64,000 nucleotides of DNA from Edaphobacter bradus (GTDB lineage: Bacteria > Acidobacteriota > Terriglobia > Terriglobales > Acidobacteriaceae): assembly GCF_025685645.1 (NCBI RefSeq), contig NZ_JAGSYF010000002.1, positions 930,907 through 994,906 on the forward strand. The letters run 5' to 3'. Position 1 is the stretch's first letter. Each line of letters begins with the position of its first letter. Positions 46,887-53,910 of the stretch are shown one piece after another. The notes under the pieces were generated by a model. The model did not search any database, was not told the DNA's origin, and saw only the letters and a program-made list of their open reading frames with translations. A program made the position numbers and the translations under genes.

Positions 46887-48137
46887 ACCCATCGCGCGAT
46901 CGAGGCTGTGTGGAGGATCGAGTCGGCGAAGGTGATTGCCGGAGTGGCGCGCATCGTGCGCGACGTGGGGCTCGCCGAGGAACTGGCGCAGGATGCGCTG
47001 GTAGCGGCGCTGGAGCAGTGGCCGAAGGCGGGAGTTCCCGAGAATCCGGGCGCGTGGTTGATGCAGGCGGCGAAGCACCGGGCGATCGATCTGTTGCGAC
47101 GGAACAAGCGAATCGAGCAGAAACATGACGAGATTGGCCGCGAGCTTGAAGAGAAGCAGGAGCGTGCGGCGGAGGAGATTGAGGACGCGGCCGAGGACGA
47201 CGTGGGCGATGATCTGCTGCGGCTGATCTTTACGGCGTGCCATCCGGTGCTCTCGGCGGAGGCGAGGGTGGCGCTGACGCTGCGGCTGCTGGGCGGACTG
47301 ACGACGGATGAGATCGCGCGGGCGTACCTGGTTCCGGAGGCCACGGTGGCGCAGCGAATTGTGCGGGCCAAAAGAACTCTATCGGAGGCGAAGGTCCCGT
47401 TCGAGGTTCCGCGGGGCAGCGAGCTTGAGGCGCGGCTGGCCTCGGTGCTGCAGGTGATCTATCTGATCTTCAACGAAGGCTACTCGGCTACGGCCGGGGA
47501 CGACTGGATGCGGCCGGGGCTGTGCGAGGACGCGGTGCGGCTGGGGAGGGTTCTGGCGGAGCTGGTTCCTCGTGAGCCGGAGGTGCACGGGCTGGTGGCG
47601 CTGATGGAGATTCAGGCGTCGCGGGCCGGCGCAAGGACCGGGCCGGGCGGCGAGCCGGTGTTGCTGCTGGAGCAGAACCGGGTGCTGTGGGACAGGTTGC
47701 TGATTCGACGCGGGTTGGCGGCGCTGGAGCGGGCCCGAGATCTCATCGGTGTGCCGGGGCCATACCTGTTGCAGGCGGAGATCGCGGCCTGCCACGCGCG
47801 CGCCCTGACGGCGGAGCAGACGGACTGGCGGCGGATCGTCATGCTTTATAGCGGTCTGGCGCAGTTGATGCCCTCCCCGGTGGTGGAGCTGAACCGGGCG
47901 GTCGCGGTCTCGATGGCGTATGGGCCGGAGGCCGGGCTGGAACTGGTGGATGCGCTGAAGGATGAGCCGTCGCTGAAGAGCTATCACCTTCTGCCCAGCG
48001 TCCGGGGCGACCTGCTGGCGAAGGTTGGGCGCGTGGCAGAGGCGCGGGCGGAGTTTGAGCGGGCGGCTTCACTGACGCGGAATGCGCGAGAGCGGACGCT
48101 GCTGCTGGGACGGGCGAAAAAGCAGACGGACCAGTGA
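46872..48137 (+). CDS. ECF-type RNA polymerase sigma factor with long C-terminal TPR-like extension
   Basis: 421 aa, GTG start. Sigma region 2 is at the N-terminus (RIVRDVGLAEELAQDALVAA, WPKAGVPENPGAWLMQAAKH, ATDLLRRNKR-like ATDL replaced by AIDLLRRNKR). Region 4 follows (LIFTACHPVLSAEARVALTL, LGGLTTDEIARAYLVPEATV, AQRIVRAKRTL). The remaining ~230 residues are a helical extension (VIYLIFNEGYSATAGDDWMR, REPEVHGLVALMEIQASR) as in the ECF42 group, which is known to be linked genetically with DGPF proteins. These factors lack a clear anti-sigma factor; the extension is thought to control activity. It probably controls its own operon. Confidence 0.93.
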   Translation: MTATDTHRAIEAVWRIESAKVIAGVARIVRDVGLAEELAQDALVAALEQWPKAGVPENPGAWLMQAAKHRAIDLLRRNKRIEQKHDEIGRELEEKQERAAEEIEDAAEDDVGDDLLRLIFTACHPVLSAEARVALTLRLLGGLTTDEIARAYLVPEATVAQRIVRAKRTLSEAKVPFEVPRGSELEARLASVLQVIYLIFNEGYSATAGDDWMRPGLCEDAVRLGRVLAELVPREPEVHGLVALMEIQASRAGARTGPGGEPVLLLEQNRVLWDRLLIRRGLAALERARDLIGVPGPYLLQAEIAACHARALTAEQTDWRRIVMLYSGLAQLMPSPVVELNRAVAVSMAYGPEAGLELVDALKDEPSLKSYHLLPSVRGDLLAKVGRVAEARAEFERAASLTRNARERTLLLGRAKKQTDQ

Positions 48138-48179
48138 CTTCACGCTCCTCCGCGTGGCCACTGAGTACTGCAGGAGCGG

Positions 48180-48359
48180 GTGGCTGGAATTTATACCCCT
48201 GATGGGTCTATAACGGAGGCGCAGCTCGCCTTGGCTCGCAATCTCATTGAGCTTGTCTGGGACACGGGCAAGGAATGGTCGACCTTCCGCGTCGAGTACG
48301 AGGATGCAGAGTGCGATGTGCCGGTATACGCATCGGTACGGGGCATCGGTACAGATTGA
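48180..48359 (+). CDS. Small hypothetical protein (59 aa)
   Basis: A GTG at 48180 after CAGGAG opens a 59-codon frame that ends with TGA at 48357-48359. The product begins VAGIYTPDGSITEAQL and has ARNLIELVWDTGKEWSTFRV and CDVPVYASVRGIGTD. The composition is protein-like. The spacing between AGGAG and GTG is only three bases. It may be co-transcribed with the next small gene. Confidence 0.45.
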   Translation: MAGIYTPDGSITEAQLALARNLIELVWDTGKEWSTFRVEYEDAECDVPVYASVRGIGTD

Positions 48360-48392
48360 GTAGACCGACGCATGAGCTGGTCTGGAGGTTTT

Positions 48393-48659
48393 ATGGCAGT
48401 CTTCCGCTGCAAGCTTTCCCGTAAGGATCAGACCCAGCGGCTCATCGTTTCTTGCGACGTCATCGGCGAAGAGCATGGGTATGAGACTCGTGAGCGAGAG
48501 TTCGATAACGAGTCGCAAGCCGCGACGGCTCTCTCTCAAGCCGGAATCCGTTTCGATCCCATCCCCAAAGATGCAGGCCCGGGTTGGTCCCGCTCCTTCG
48601 AGATCAGCCACAACGAGGCTCAGAAGCTGGATGTGCTCCACGTCGACAGTACGGAATAG
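48393..48659 (+). CDS. Small hypothetical protein (88 aa)
   Basis: ATG at 48393 with GGAGG six bases upstream, chosen over an ATG seven codons earlier. The sequence MAVFRCKLSRKDQTQRLIVS, GEEHGYETREREFDNESQA and AGPGWSRSFEISHNEAQKLD has no recognised family, no signal peptide and no membrane helix. It looks like a small alpha/beta protein. Confidence 0.6.
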   Translation: MAVFRCKLSRKDQTQRLIVSCDVIGEEHGYETREREFDNESQAATALSQAGIRFDPIPKDAGPGWSRSFEISHNEAQKLDVLHVDSTE

Positions 48660-48685
48660 CTCCGAAGGTCGGATCTCATTCCAAC

Positions 48686-48725
48686 CCATGCCGCGATGAG
48701 GCTGCGGCATGGATGGGGCACCCGG
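48686..48725 (+). repeat. Best-preserved hairpin copy of the GGATGGGGCACCC repeat
   Basis: Perfect 9-bp arms CCATGCCGC (48686-48694) and GCGGCATGG (48704-48712) around GATGAGGCT, followed by ATGGGGCACCCGGG. It lies in the leader region of the RSH gene. Confidence 0.75.
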
Positions 48726-48769
48726 GCTGCCCGCGTAAGTTCAGGCTGGAGCGCGATAAGCGCGCGGCC

Positions 48770-48775
48770 TATAAT
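48770..48775 (+). promoter_or_regulatory. Consensus -10 box directly before the RSH start codon
   Basis: TATAAT ends six bases before the ATG at 48781, so transcription would start at or next to the start codon. No Shine-Dalgarno sequence is present. This suggests a leaderless mRNA. A -35 match 17 bases upstream is weak. Confidence 0.5.
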
Positions 48776-48780
48776 AGGCT

Positions 48781-51213
48781 ATGGCATTCGCTAACCCGGC
48801 CTCTCCCCGGGTCGGCCCTAAGCCAGAGCCTCACATTCATCCCAAGGGCCAACCGGAGAAACCCGCCCGCAGTGCGGACGTCGAGCCACACCCGGCTCCG
48901 TCTGGCAAGCCTCCGGCTGCCCCGCCGGAGGTGCAGGCTGCCGCTGTTCCAGCAGAGGAGTCAGCAGGGTCGCACCTCGCGGGGATCGCGGCGGACGAGG
49001 TCAGGATCATCGACGAAAAGTTTCAGAAGCTGCTTGAAACGGTCCATGCAAACCGGCCTGCGGATGATCTGGGGATCATCCGGAAGGCGTGGGAGTTCTG
49101 CCTGCAGCAGCATGAGGGACAGAAGCGGGCGAGCGGCGAGCCGTATGTGATCCACCCGCTTGAGGTGGGCCAGGTTCTGGCCGAGCTGAAGATGGACTCG
49201 ACGGCGATCGCGGCGGGCCTTTTGCATGATGCGGTCGAGGACACGGACGTCAGCTCGGAGGAGATCGGGAAGCGGTTCGGGGAGCAGGTGGCGCACATCG
49301 TCGAGGGCGTCACCAAGCTGGACAAGATCAAGTTTGCGAACCGTGAAGACCATCAGGCGGAGAACATCCGCAAGATGCTGCTGGCGATGGTGACTGATGT
49401 TCGCGTCGTCATCATCAAGCTGGCCGATCGGCTGCACAACATGCGGACGCTCGAGCACCTGAAGCCTGAGAAGCAGCAGAAGATCGCACGCGAGACGCTG
49501 GACATCTTCGCTCCGCTGGCGCACCGGCTGGGCATGGGTAAGCTGCGCGGCGAGCTTGAGGACCTGGCGTTCCGCTACGTCGATCCATTCGCGTATGAGC
49601 AGGTTTCGAACGAAGTCGACTCGCTGCGGGCGGCAGGCGAGGAGTTCCTGAAGAGGATCGTCGCCCAGCTTGAGGCGAAGCTGAAGGAGTTCAAGATTCA
49701 CGGCAGGGTGGAGTGGCGCATCAAGCGGCTCTACTCAATCCAGCAGAAGCTGCAGGACCAGAAGATTCCGGTGAACCAGGTCTTCGACCTGCTGGCGGTG
49801 CGAGTGATCACGGAATCAGTGCAGGACTGCTATGCGCTGCTGGGGCTGCTGCACTCGATCTGGCGGCCGGTTCCGGGGCGCATCAAGGACTTTATCGCGA
49901 TGCCGCGGCCGAACCTCTACCAGTCACTGCACACGACGCTGATCGCAGAGGGTGGGCATCAGTTCGAGGTGCAGATTCGCACCGAGGACATGCACCGCGT
50001 CGCCGAGGAGGGAATCGCGGCGCACTGGAAGTACAAGGCCTCGGACAACGTGAGCGCCAAGGACGAGCAACGCCTCGCGTGGGTGCGGCAGCTGATGGAG
50101 TGGCAGCGCGAGATGTCCGACCCCAACGAGTTCATGTCGACGCTGAAGATCGACCTGTACCCGGAGGAGGTCTACACCTTCACGCCGAAGGGCAAGGTGG
50201 TCGTTCTTCCCAAGGACGCAAGCCCCATCGACTTCGCTTACGCGATCCACACCGAGGTTGGCAACACGACGGTGGGCGCGAAGGTGAACGGCAGGATCGT
50301 TCCGCTGCGGACAAGGCTGAAGAACGGCGACATCGTCGAGATCGCGACGCAGGCGGGACACACACCCAGCCGCGACTGGCTGAGCTTCACCAAGAGCTCG
50401 AAGGCGCGCAACAAGATCAAGCACTGGCTGAATGAGCACCAGCGGCAGCGGGCGCTCGAGATCGGCCGCAAGCTGCTGGAGCGCGAGGCGCGCAGATACA
50501 AGCTCTCGCTGAACAAGTTCGCGACGGCGGACTTTGACAGGGTCGCGGCGCACTACGGGCTGAGCAGCGAGACGGAGCTACTGTCCGGAGTGGGCTTCGG
50601 CAAGTACTCGGCGCGTCAGGTGCTCAACCAACTGGAGCCCGGCTCGACGGCGGCACCAGAGGCCCCTGCAGGCGGGGCTCCGGTGGGCAATACCGTCGGG
50701 CAGATGTCGGAAGCGGTGAAGCGGGTCTACTTCGGCAAGGGGTCGGACTCGCTGCAGGTGGAGGGGCAGGACGATCTGCTGGTGTATCGCGCGCGATGTT
50801 GCAATCCGATTCGCGGCGAGGAGATTATCGGCTACGTGACGCGGGGCAAGGGCGTCGCGGTGCATGCGCGAAGCTGTCCGAATGTGCAGAACCTGCTGTA
50901 TGAGTCGGACCGGAGGATTCAGGTGGAGTGGGCCCCGATGCATGCGGCGGATGGTGCCGCGAAGGCGCAGACGTATCCGGTGAAGCTGACGGTGCTCTGC
51001 GACGACCGCACGGGAATGCTGAAGGAGTTCACGGCGATCATCTCGGATGACGGGACGAACATTCGCAGCGTGGACTCGAAGCCCGCTCCGGATGCGACGG
51101 CGGTGGTGGACTTCGTGATCGAGACGCTGGACCTGCGGCACCTGAACCGCCTGGTGGAGCGGTTGCGGCGGGTTCCGGGGGTGCGAGACGTGCAGCGGGT
51201 GCAGAAGATCTGA
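48781..51213 (+). CDS. Bifunctional (p)ppGpp synthetase/hydrolase (RSH, RelA/SpoT family)
   Basis: 810 aa. It makes and degrades the alarmone (p)ppGpp. After a ~75-residue Pro/Ala-rich N-terminal extension comes the hydrolase domain with VIHPLEVGQVLAELKMD and the HD pair H149-D150 (LLHDAVEDTD), then the synthetase domain with VEWRIKRLYSIQQKLQ, DLLAVRVITESVQDCYALLG and RPNLYQSLHTTL. A TGS domain (VYTFTPKGKVVVLPKDASPI), a helical/CC region (DLLVYRARCCNPIRGEEIIG) and a C-terminal ACT domain follow. The HD pair and synthetase residues are all kept, so it is probably bifunctional. Upstream extension is longer than usual. Confidence 0.96.
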   Translation: MAFANPASPRVGPKPEPHIHPKGQPEKPARSADVEPHPAPSGKPPAAPPEVQAAAVPAEESAGSHLAGIAADEVRIIDEKFQKLLETVHANRPADDLGIIRKAWEFCLQQHEGQKRASGEPYVIHPLEVGQVLAELKMDSTAIAAGLLHDAVEDTDVSSEEIGKRFGEQVAHIVEGVTKLDKIKFANREDHQAENIRKMLLAMVTDVRVVIIKLADRLHNMRTLEHLKPEKQQKIARETLDIFAPLAHRLGMGKLRGELEDLAFRYVDPFAYEQVSNEVDSLRAAGEEFLKRIVAQLEAKLKEFKIHGRVEWRIKRLYSIQQKLQDQKIPVNQVFDLLAVRVITESVQDCYALLGLLHSIWRPVPGRIKDFIAMPRPNLYQSLHTTLIAEGGHQFEVQIRTEDMHRVAEEGIAAHWKYKASDNVSAKDEQRLAWVRQLMEWQREMSDPNEFMSTLKIDLYPEEVYTFTPKGKVVVLPKDASPIDFAYAIHTEVGNTTVGAKVNGRIVPLRTRLKNGDIVEIATQAGHTPSRDWLSFTKSSKARNKIKHWLNEHQRQRALEIGRKLLEREARRYKLSLNKFATADFDRVAAHYGLSSETELLSGVGFGKYSARQVLNQLEPGSTAAPEAPAGGAPVGNTVGQMSEAVKRVYFGKGSDSLQVEGQDDLLVYRARCCNPIRGEEIIGYVTRGKGVAVHARSCPNVQNLLYESDRRIQVEWAPMHAADGAAKAQTYPVKLTVLCDDRTGMLKEFTAIISDDGTNIRSVDSKPAPDATAVVDFVIETLDLRHLNRLVERLRRVPGVRDVQRVQKI

Positions 51214-51273
51214 TTCGTTGTTGGTTGTTAGTTGCTGGTTGCTGGTTGACTCCCCCCTCCCCCCCCCATTTTG

Positions 51274-51310
51274 TGCAAAATATTCAAAACAGACACTTTA
51301 GGTCTGGACT
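51274..51310 (+). repeat. TGCAAAATnTTCAA-N10-TTAGGTCYGGACT repeat (copy B)
   Basis: Same two blocks with the same 24-base offset as at 23956. Confidence 0.65.
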
Positions 51311-51427
51311 TCGTACGCAATTGGCATGCCGAACCCGTAAAATCAAAGGAATTCGGGATGGCGGGTGTGCAAGGTATTCAAAATACGGTTGTTGGTCGCT
51401 GGTAGTTAGTGTCAGTTGATTAAAAAG

Positions 51428-51456
51428 AAAAAGCCCTGGTTAATCCGGGGCTTTTC
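51428..51456. terminator. Bidirectional terminator
   Basis: AAAAGCCC and GGGCTTTT arms, A-rich before and T-rich after; it lies between the convergent RSH gene and the membrane gene pair. Confidence 0.8.
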
Positions 51457-51639
51457 TCTGTTTCTATTTTATCGGATTGAGGGGAACTACTATGCCATTT
51501 TGTTCAAGTTTATTTCGCTGCGTAAGTTGCCGTTTTTGTGTTGTTTGCAGGGGGATGAGCGGTTTTTACACAGGTTAGGGGTCTTGACAGTTTTTGGCCC
51601 CAAAGTGGCATCGTCCCACATTTGAGAAGCGATGTTGGG

Positions 51640-52209
51640 CTACGCGTGCTGTAAGGTCAAGTGACGTTTCGCCTCAGTCCTGTATGCCTCTGTTTCAATA
51701 ACACCGGTAAGTTCTTTCTTTGTTTTTTCGGGATGCCATAGACCCAAAAGTTGGGCTATCCCGAAAGCAGCAGCAATCAGCATGAATAATATCGATGAAA
51801 ACGCAATGTAAAGAAAAATCGCATCGCGCAACTCATTCATAAGCTTGTACAGCTTCTCCTGAGCCTCTGGATCAGTACGGCTGATCTTCAGCGTGATTTG
51901 TTGCGAGAGGTTGCCATGGTCGGGCTCTTTTTTAGCTTTGTCTTGCTCTATTCGAGATAACGCATATGTGACCAGTGTGACTCTATGTGCAAATCGTAGC
52001 AGCCCACAAAGAAGCGTCTCTAAGGTGCGATATGTATCGCTGTTGAAAGAAAGCTTTCCATCCACCCCAAGTTGGAACAACTGGAAACGCAACTCGAACA
52101 GGCGCTCGCGATAAGCGTCCAGAACCAGCGGCTTTATTCCTAAGCTCCAAACCAACCAAATGGCGCATGCGGCTGACACCCAGCTCATTAGATAAATAGG
52201 GCTCTGCAT
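51640..52209 (-). CDS. Hypothetical membrane protein, partner of 52210
   Basis: 189 aa. N-terminal helix YLMSWVSAACAIWLVWSLGI; then a long cytoplasmic or periplasmic helical region with charged heptads (AYRERLFELRFQLFQLGVDG, TYRTLETLLCGLLRFAHRVT), and a second strong helix near residues 135-160 (AIFLYIAFSSILFMLIAAAF). No known family is recognised. Its ATG follows the TGA of the upstream gene without a gap, so the two are translationally coupled. GC content is visibly below that of the flanking RSH and Fic genes, a sign of later acquisition. Confidence 0.75.
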   Translation of the reverse strand: MQSPIYLMSWVSAACAIWLVWSLGIKPLVLDAYRERLFELRFQLFQLGVDGKLSFNSDTYRTLETLLCGLLRFAHRVTLVTYALSRIEQDKAKKEPDHGNLSQQITLKISRTDPEAQEKLYKLMNELRDAIFLYIAFSSILFMLIAAAFGIAQLLGLWHPEKTKKELTGVIETEAYRTEAKRHLTLQHA

Positions 52210-52605
52210 TCACATGTCCTCCGGGCGGGTCTCGCCCTTCTTACTTAGACTGCTGGATCTTCGACTAGGGTCAATTTTCTTTTGCATCTCAGAACTCTCG
52301 CTTGCAATCCGCTTTGTATGACTTTTGCGGAGTTTTCGTTCGCCCGCGGCCCATACTGAACAAACTCCCGCAAGCCCCCAGGGTGCGACAAAAGCAAACC
52401 ACTTATTAGCGGAAAAATTGGCTATTGCGTTGAACTTTAAATCGGCTAACGTCTGCCGACCCGCTAGTTCACGAATCGTTAAATAAACACATACACAAAA
52501 AGTAAGCACACACAGAAAACGAACGAATCCTTGCCAAACTGCGTTCAGCGTATGCAATACCTGCATTTTGTACTGATGATTCAGTTCCCGATCGCTTACC
52601 GCCAT
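52210..52605 (-). CDS. Hypothetical membrane protein with IDPxRxSS C-terminal motif
   Basis: 131 aa. Two membrane segments: FVRFLCVLTFCVCVYLTI and KWFAFVAPWGLAGVCSVWA. The C-terminal cytoplasmic tail is ERKLRKSHTKRI ... EMQKKIDPSRRSSSLSKKG and ends TRPEDM. This order (W-rich second helix, basic 'ERKLRKxxxxR', then 'IDPxRxSSxLxxxGxTxPED') is in my memory a recurrent small membrane protein family without assigned function. First gene of an overlapping pair with 51640. AT-rich. Confidence 0.75.
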   Translation of the reverse strand: MAVSDRELNHQYKMQVLHTLNAVWQGFVRFLCVLTFCVCVYLTIRELAGRQTLADLKFNAIANFSANKWFAFVAPWGLAGVCSVWAAGERKLRKSHTKRIASESSEMQKKIDPSRRSSSLSKKGETRPEDM

Positions 52606-52711
52606 TTCTCAGAAGTGTATACGCAAGCACATATTTAGGTGAGGAAAACTGACACTTACTGAGAAATCGTTAACCTAAATGGTAACTCCTAAAAATAGAA
52701 ACAAGGGGGTT

Positions 52712-53193
52712 ATGGCAATGGGCGCATTGGACGGGCGATCTCAGAGAAGGCAATCGGGCAGAGCTTCGAGCAGCCTGTGATTGTCGCTCTGGCTACGACG
52801 ATACTCGCGCATCGCAAGAACTATTACGAGGCCCTGGAGCAAACAAACAAAGGCAACGAAGTCACAGGCTGGCTGACATGGTTTGCCGGTATCGCGATCG
52901 AGGCTCAGCAGAGGACGATCGCCCAAGTGGAGTTCCTGGTCGAGAAGACGAAGCTGCTCGACCGCCTGCGTGGCCAGATCAATGCCAGACAGGAAAAGGC
53001 CCTGCTGAGGATACTGAGGGAGGGTCAAAATGGGTTCAAAGGCGGGCTGAGCGCCGGCAACTACAGCACGATTGCCGGCACTTCGCCCGCCACGACGACG
53101 CGCGATCTGGTCGATCTGGTCGAGAAGGGCGCGTTGCTCCGAACGGGGGAGTTGAGGCATGCGCGCTATTCACTGAATCTGCCAAGGCGATAG
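52712..53193 (+). pseudogene. 5'-truncated Fic-family gene
   Basis: Translated in the frame of the intact Fic gene at 53909, the sequence starts GNGRIGRAISEKAIGQSFEQ and continues to the C-terminus (ATTTRDLVDLVEKGALLR, ARYSLNLPRR). It aligns with the last ~160 residues of the Fic protein. The break falls inside the Fic active-site motif HPFxDGNGRxxR, so His and the first part of the motif are gone. The winged-helix C-terminal domain is still open. It could make a 138-aa DNA-binding fragment from the GTG/ATT start region near 52777, which might interfere with the full protein's regulation, but that is speculative. Confidence 0.85.
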
Positions 53194-53202
53194 AGCGATA
53201 AA

Positions 53203-53541
53203 TTAGCGCGGAGGATTCTCGCGCTCCTCACGCTCGCGCTTCTTTACGTCCTTATCTTTGCGGACCTTATTGGCGACGGCTCCGCCGCCTGCTCCGAGGG
53301 CTCCGCCGATGATGGCGCCCTTGCCTCCTCCGGCAAGCCCGCCAATAACGGCTCCGCCAGCAGCAGAGCCACCGATTATTTTGGCTCCGGTGTGGTGCCG
53401 CTTGTCGTGGGCGTTTTGCTCGCGGACCGCACGGTCGTGCGCGGCCTGAGAGGTTTCCCTGTCCTGCTGGGCCAATGCTGAGGCCGGCAGGCTGAGGATG
53501 CCGGTCAGAGCGATGAGAGCTGCCGAGTGTCGGATTTTCAT
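53203..53541 (-). CDS. Secreted glycine-zipper protein
   Basis: 112 aa from the ATG at 53541 with AAAAGGAGGAAG before it. Signal peptide ALIALTGILSLPASALAQQ; then a charged region with RAVREQNAHDKRHHTG and a glycine-zipper segment GGSAAGGAVIGGLAGGGKGA, GGALGAGGGAVANKVRK, and a highly charged tail. Glycine-zipper domains of this type occur in Omp/lipoprotein-like envelope proteins, often near membranes. The function is unknown. Opposite in direction to the Fic genes on both sides. Confidence 0.8.
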   Translation of the reverse strand: MKIRHSAALIALTGILSLPASALAQQDRETSQAAHDRAVREQNAHDKRHHTGAKIIGGSAAGGAVIGGLAGGGKGAIIGGALGAGGGAVANKVRKDKDVKKREREERENPPR

Positions 53542-53735
53542 GCCTTCCTCCTTTTGCTTTTGCCTGTTAATTGGACAGGAGGGCGATGACGATGGTTCGC
53601 CTGGAGGGCGAAGATACATTTGTGTCGATTGAAGAATGGTTGCCTGGATCTGCGGATTTTATCTGCGGATTTTAATGGATGGGCTGGGTAAGAAGCTGCG
53701 CTGAAAGCACATAGTGACACATAAATCCAGGGAGC

Positions 53736-53817
53736 GAGACGTGGACCCGCGGCGCCTGAACCGCCCGGTGGAGCGGCTGCGGCGGGTTGGGGGGACGTGC
53801 AGCGAAGATCTGATTCT
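53736..53817 (+). pseudogene. Decayed copy of the RSH gene 3' end
   Basis: GAGACGTGGACCCGCGGCGC and the following bases match the last ~100 bases of the RSH gene (51121-51218) with small deletions and several substitutions: CCTGAACCGC, GGTGGAGCGG, TGCGGCGGGTT, GACGTGCAGC and GAAGATCTGATT are shared. The reading frame is broken by the deletions. Confidence 0.85.
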
Positions 53818-53835
53818 GTAGGTGAAGGATGGAGA

Positions 53836-53864
53836 TGATCGATAAAAAGCATCGCTATCGATCA
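53836..53864. promoter_or_regulatory. Inverted repeat 1 upstream of Fic gene (putative operator)
   Basis: TGATCGATA (53836-53844) and TATCGATCA (53856-53864) form a perfect 9-bp inverted repeat with centres 20 bases apart. The same half-site spacing occurs in the next pair. Confidence 0.7.
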
Positions 53865-53879
53865 AATTGTGTGGTTATT

Positions 53880-53910
53880 ATGATCGATAGGAGAGGTTTC
53901 TATCGATCAT
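53880..53910. promoter_or_regulatory. Inverted repeat 2 spanning Fic RBS and start codon (putative operator)
   Basis: Perfect 11-bp arms ATGATCGATAG (53880-53890) and CTATCGATCAT (53900-53910) enclose the GAGAGGTTT ribosome-binding loop and reach into the ATG. Binding or RNA folding here would block translation. Confidence 0.75.

Larger units (their letters stand above)
51214..51639. other. AT-rich intergenic region after RSH gene
   Basis: About 425 bases. It begins with GTTGTTGGTTGTTAGTTGCTGG low-complexity repeats and a C-run. It holds a second copy of the TGCAAAATATTCAA-N10-TTAGGTCTGGACT element (51274-51310), a partial third copy (TGCAAGGTATTCAAAATAC near 51370), and the hairpin at 51428. 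No convincing gene. Confidence 0.65.

Noticed and set aside
51416..51625. 69-codon frame on the plus strand
   Set aside because: Overlaps the terminator hairpin and AT-rich spacer; no ribosome binding site.
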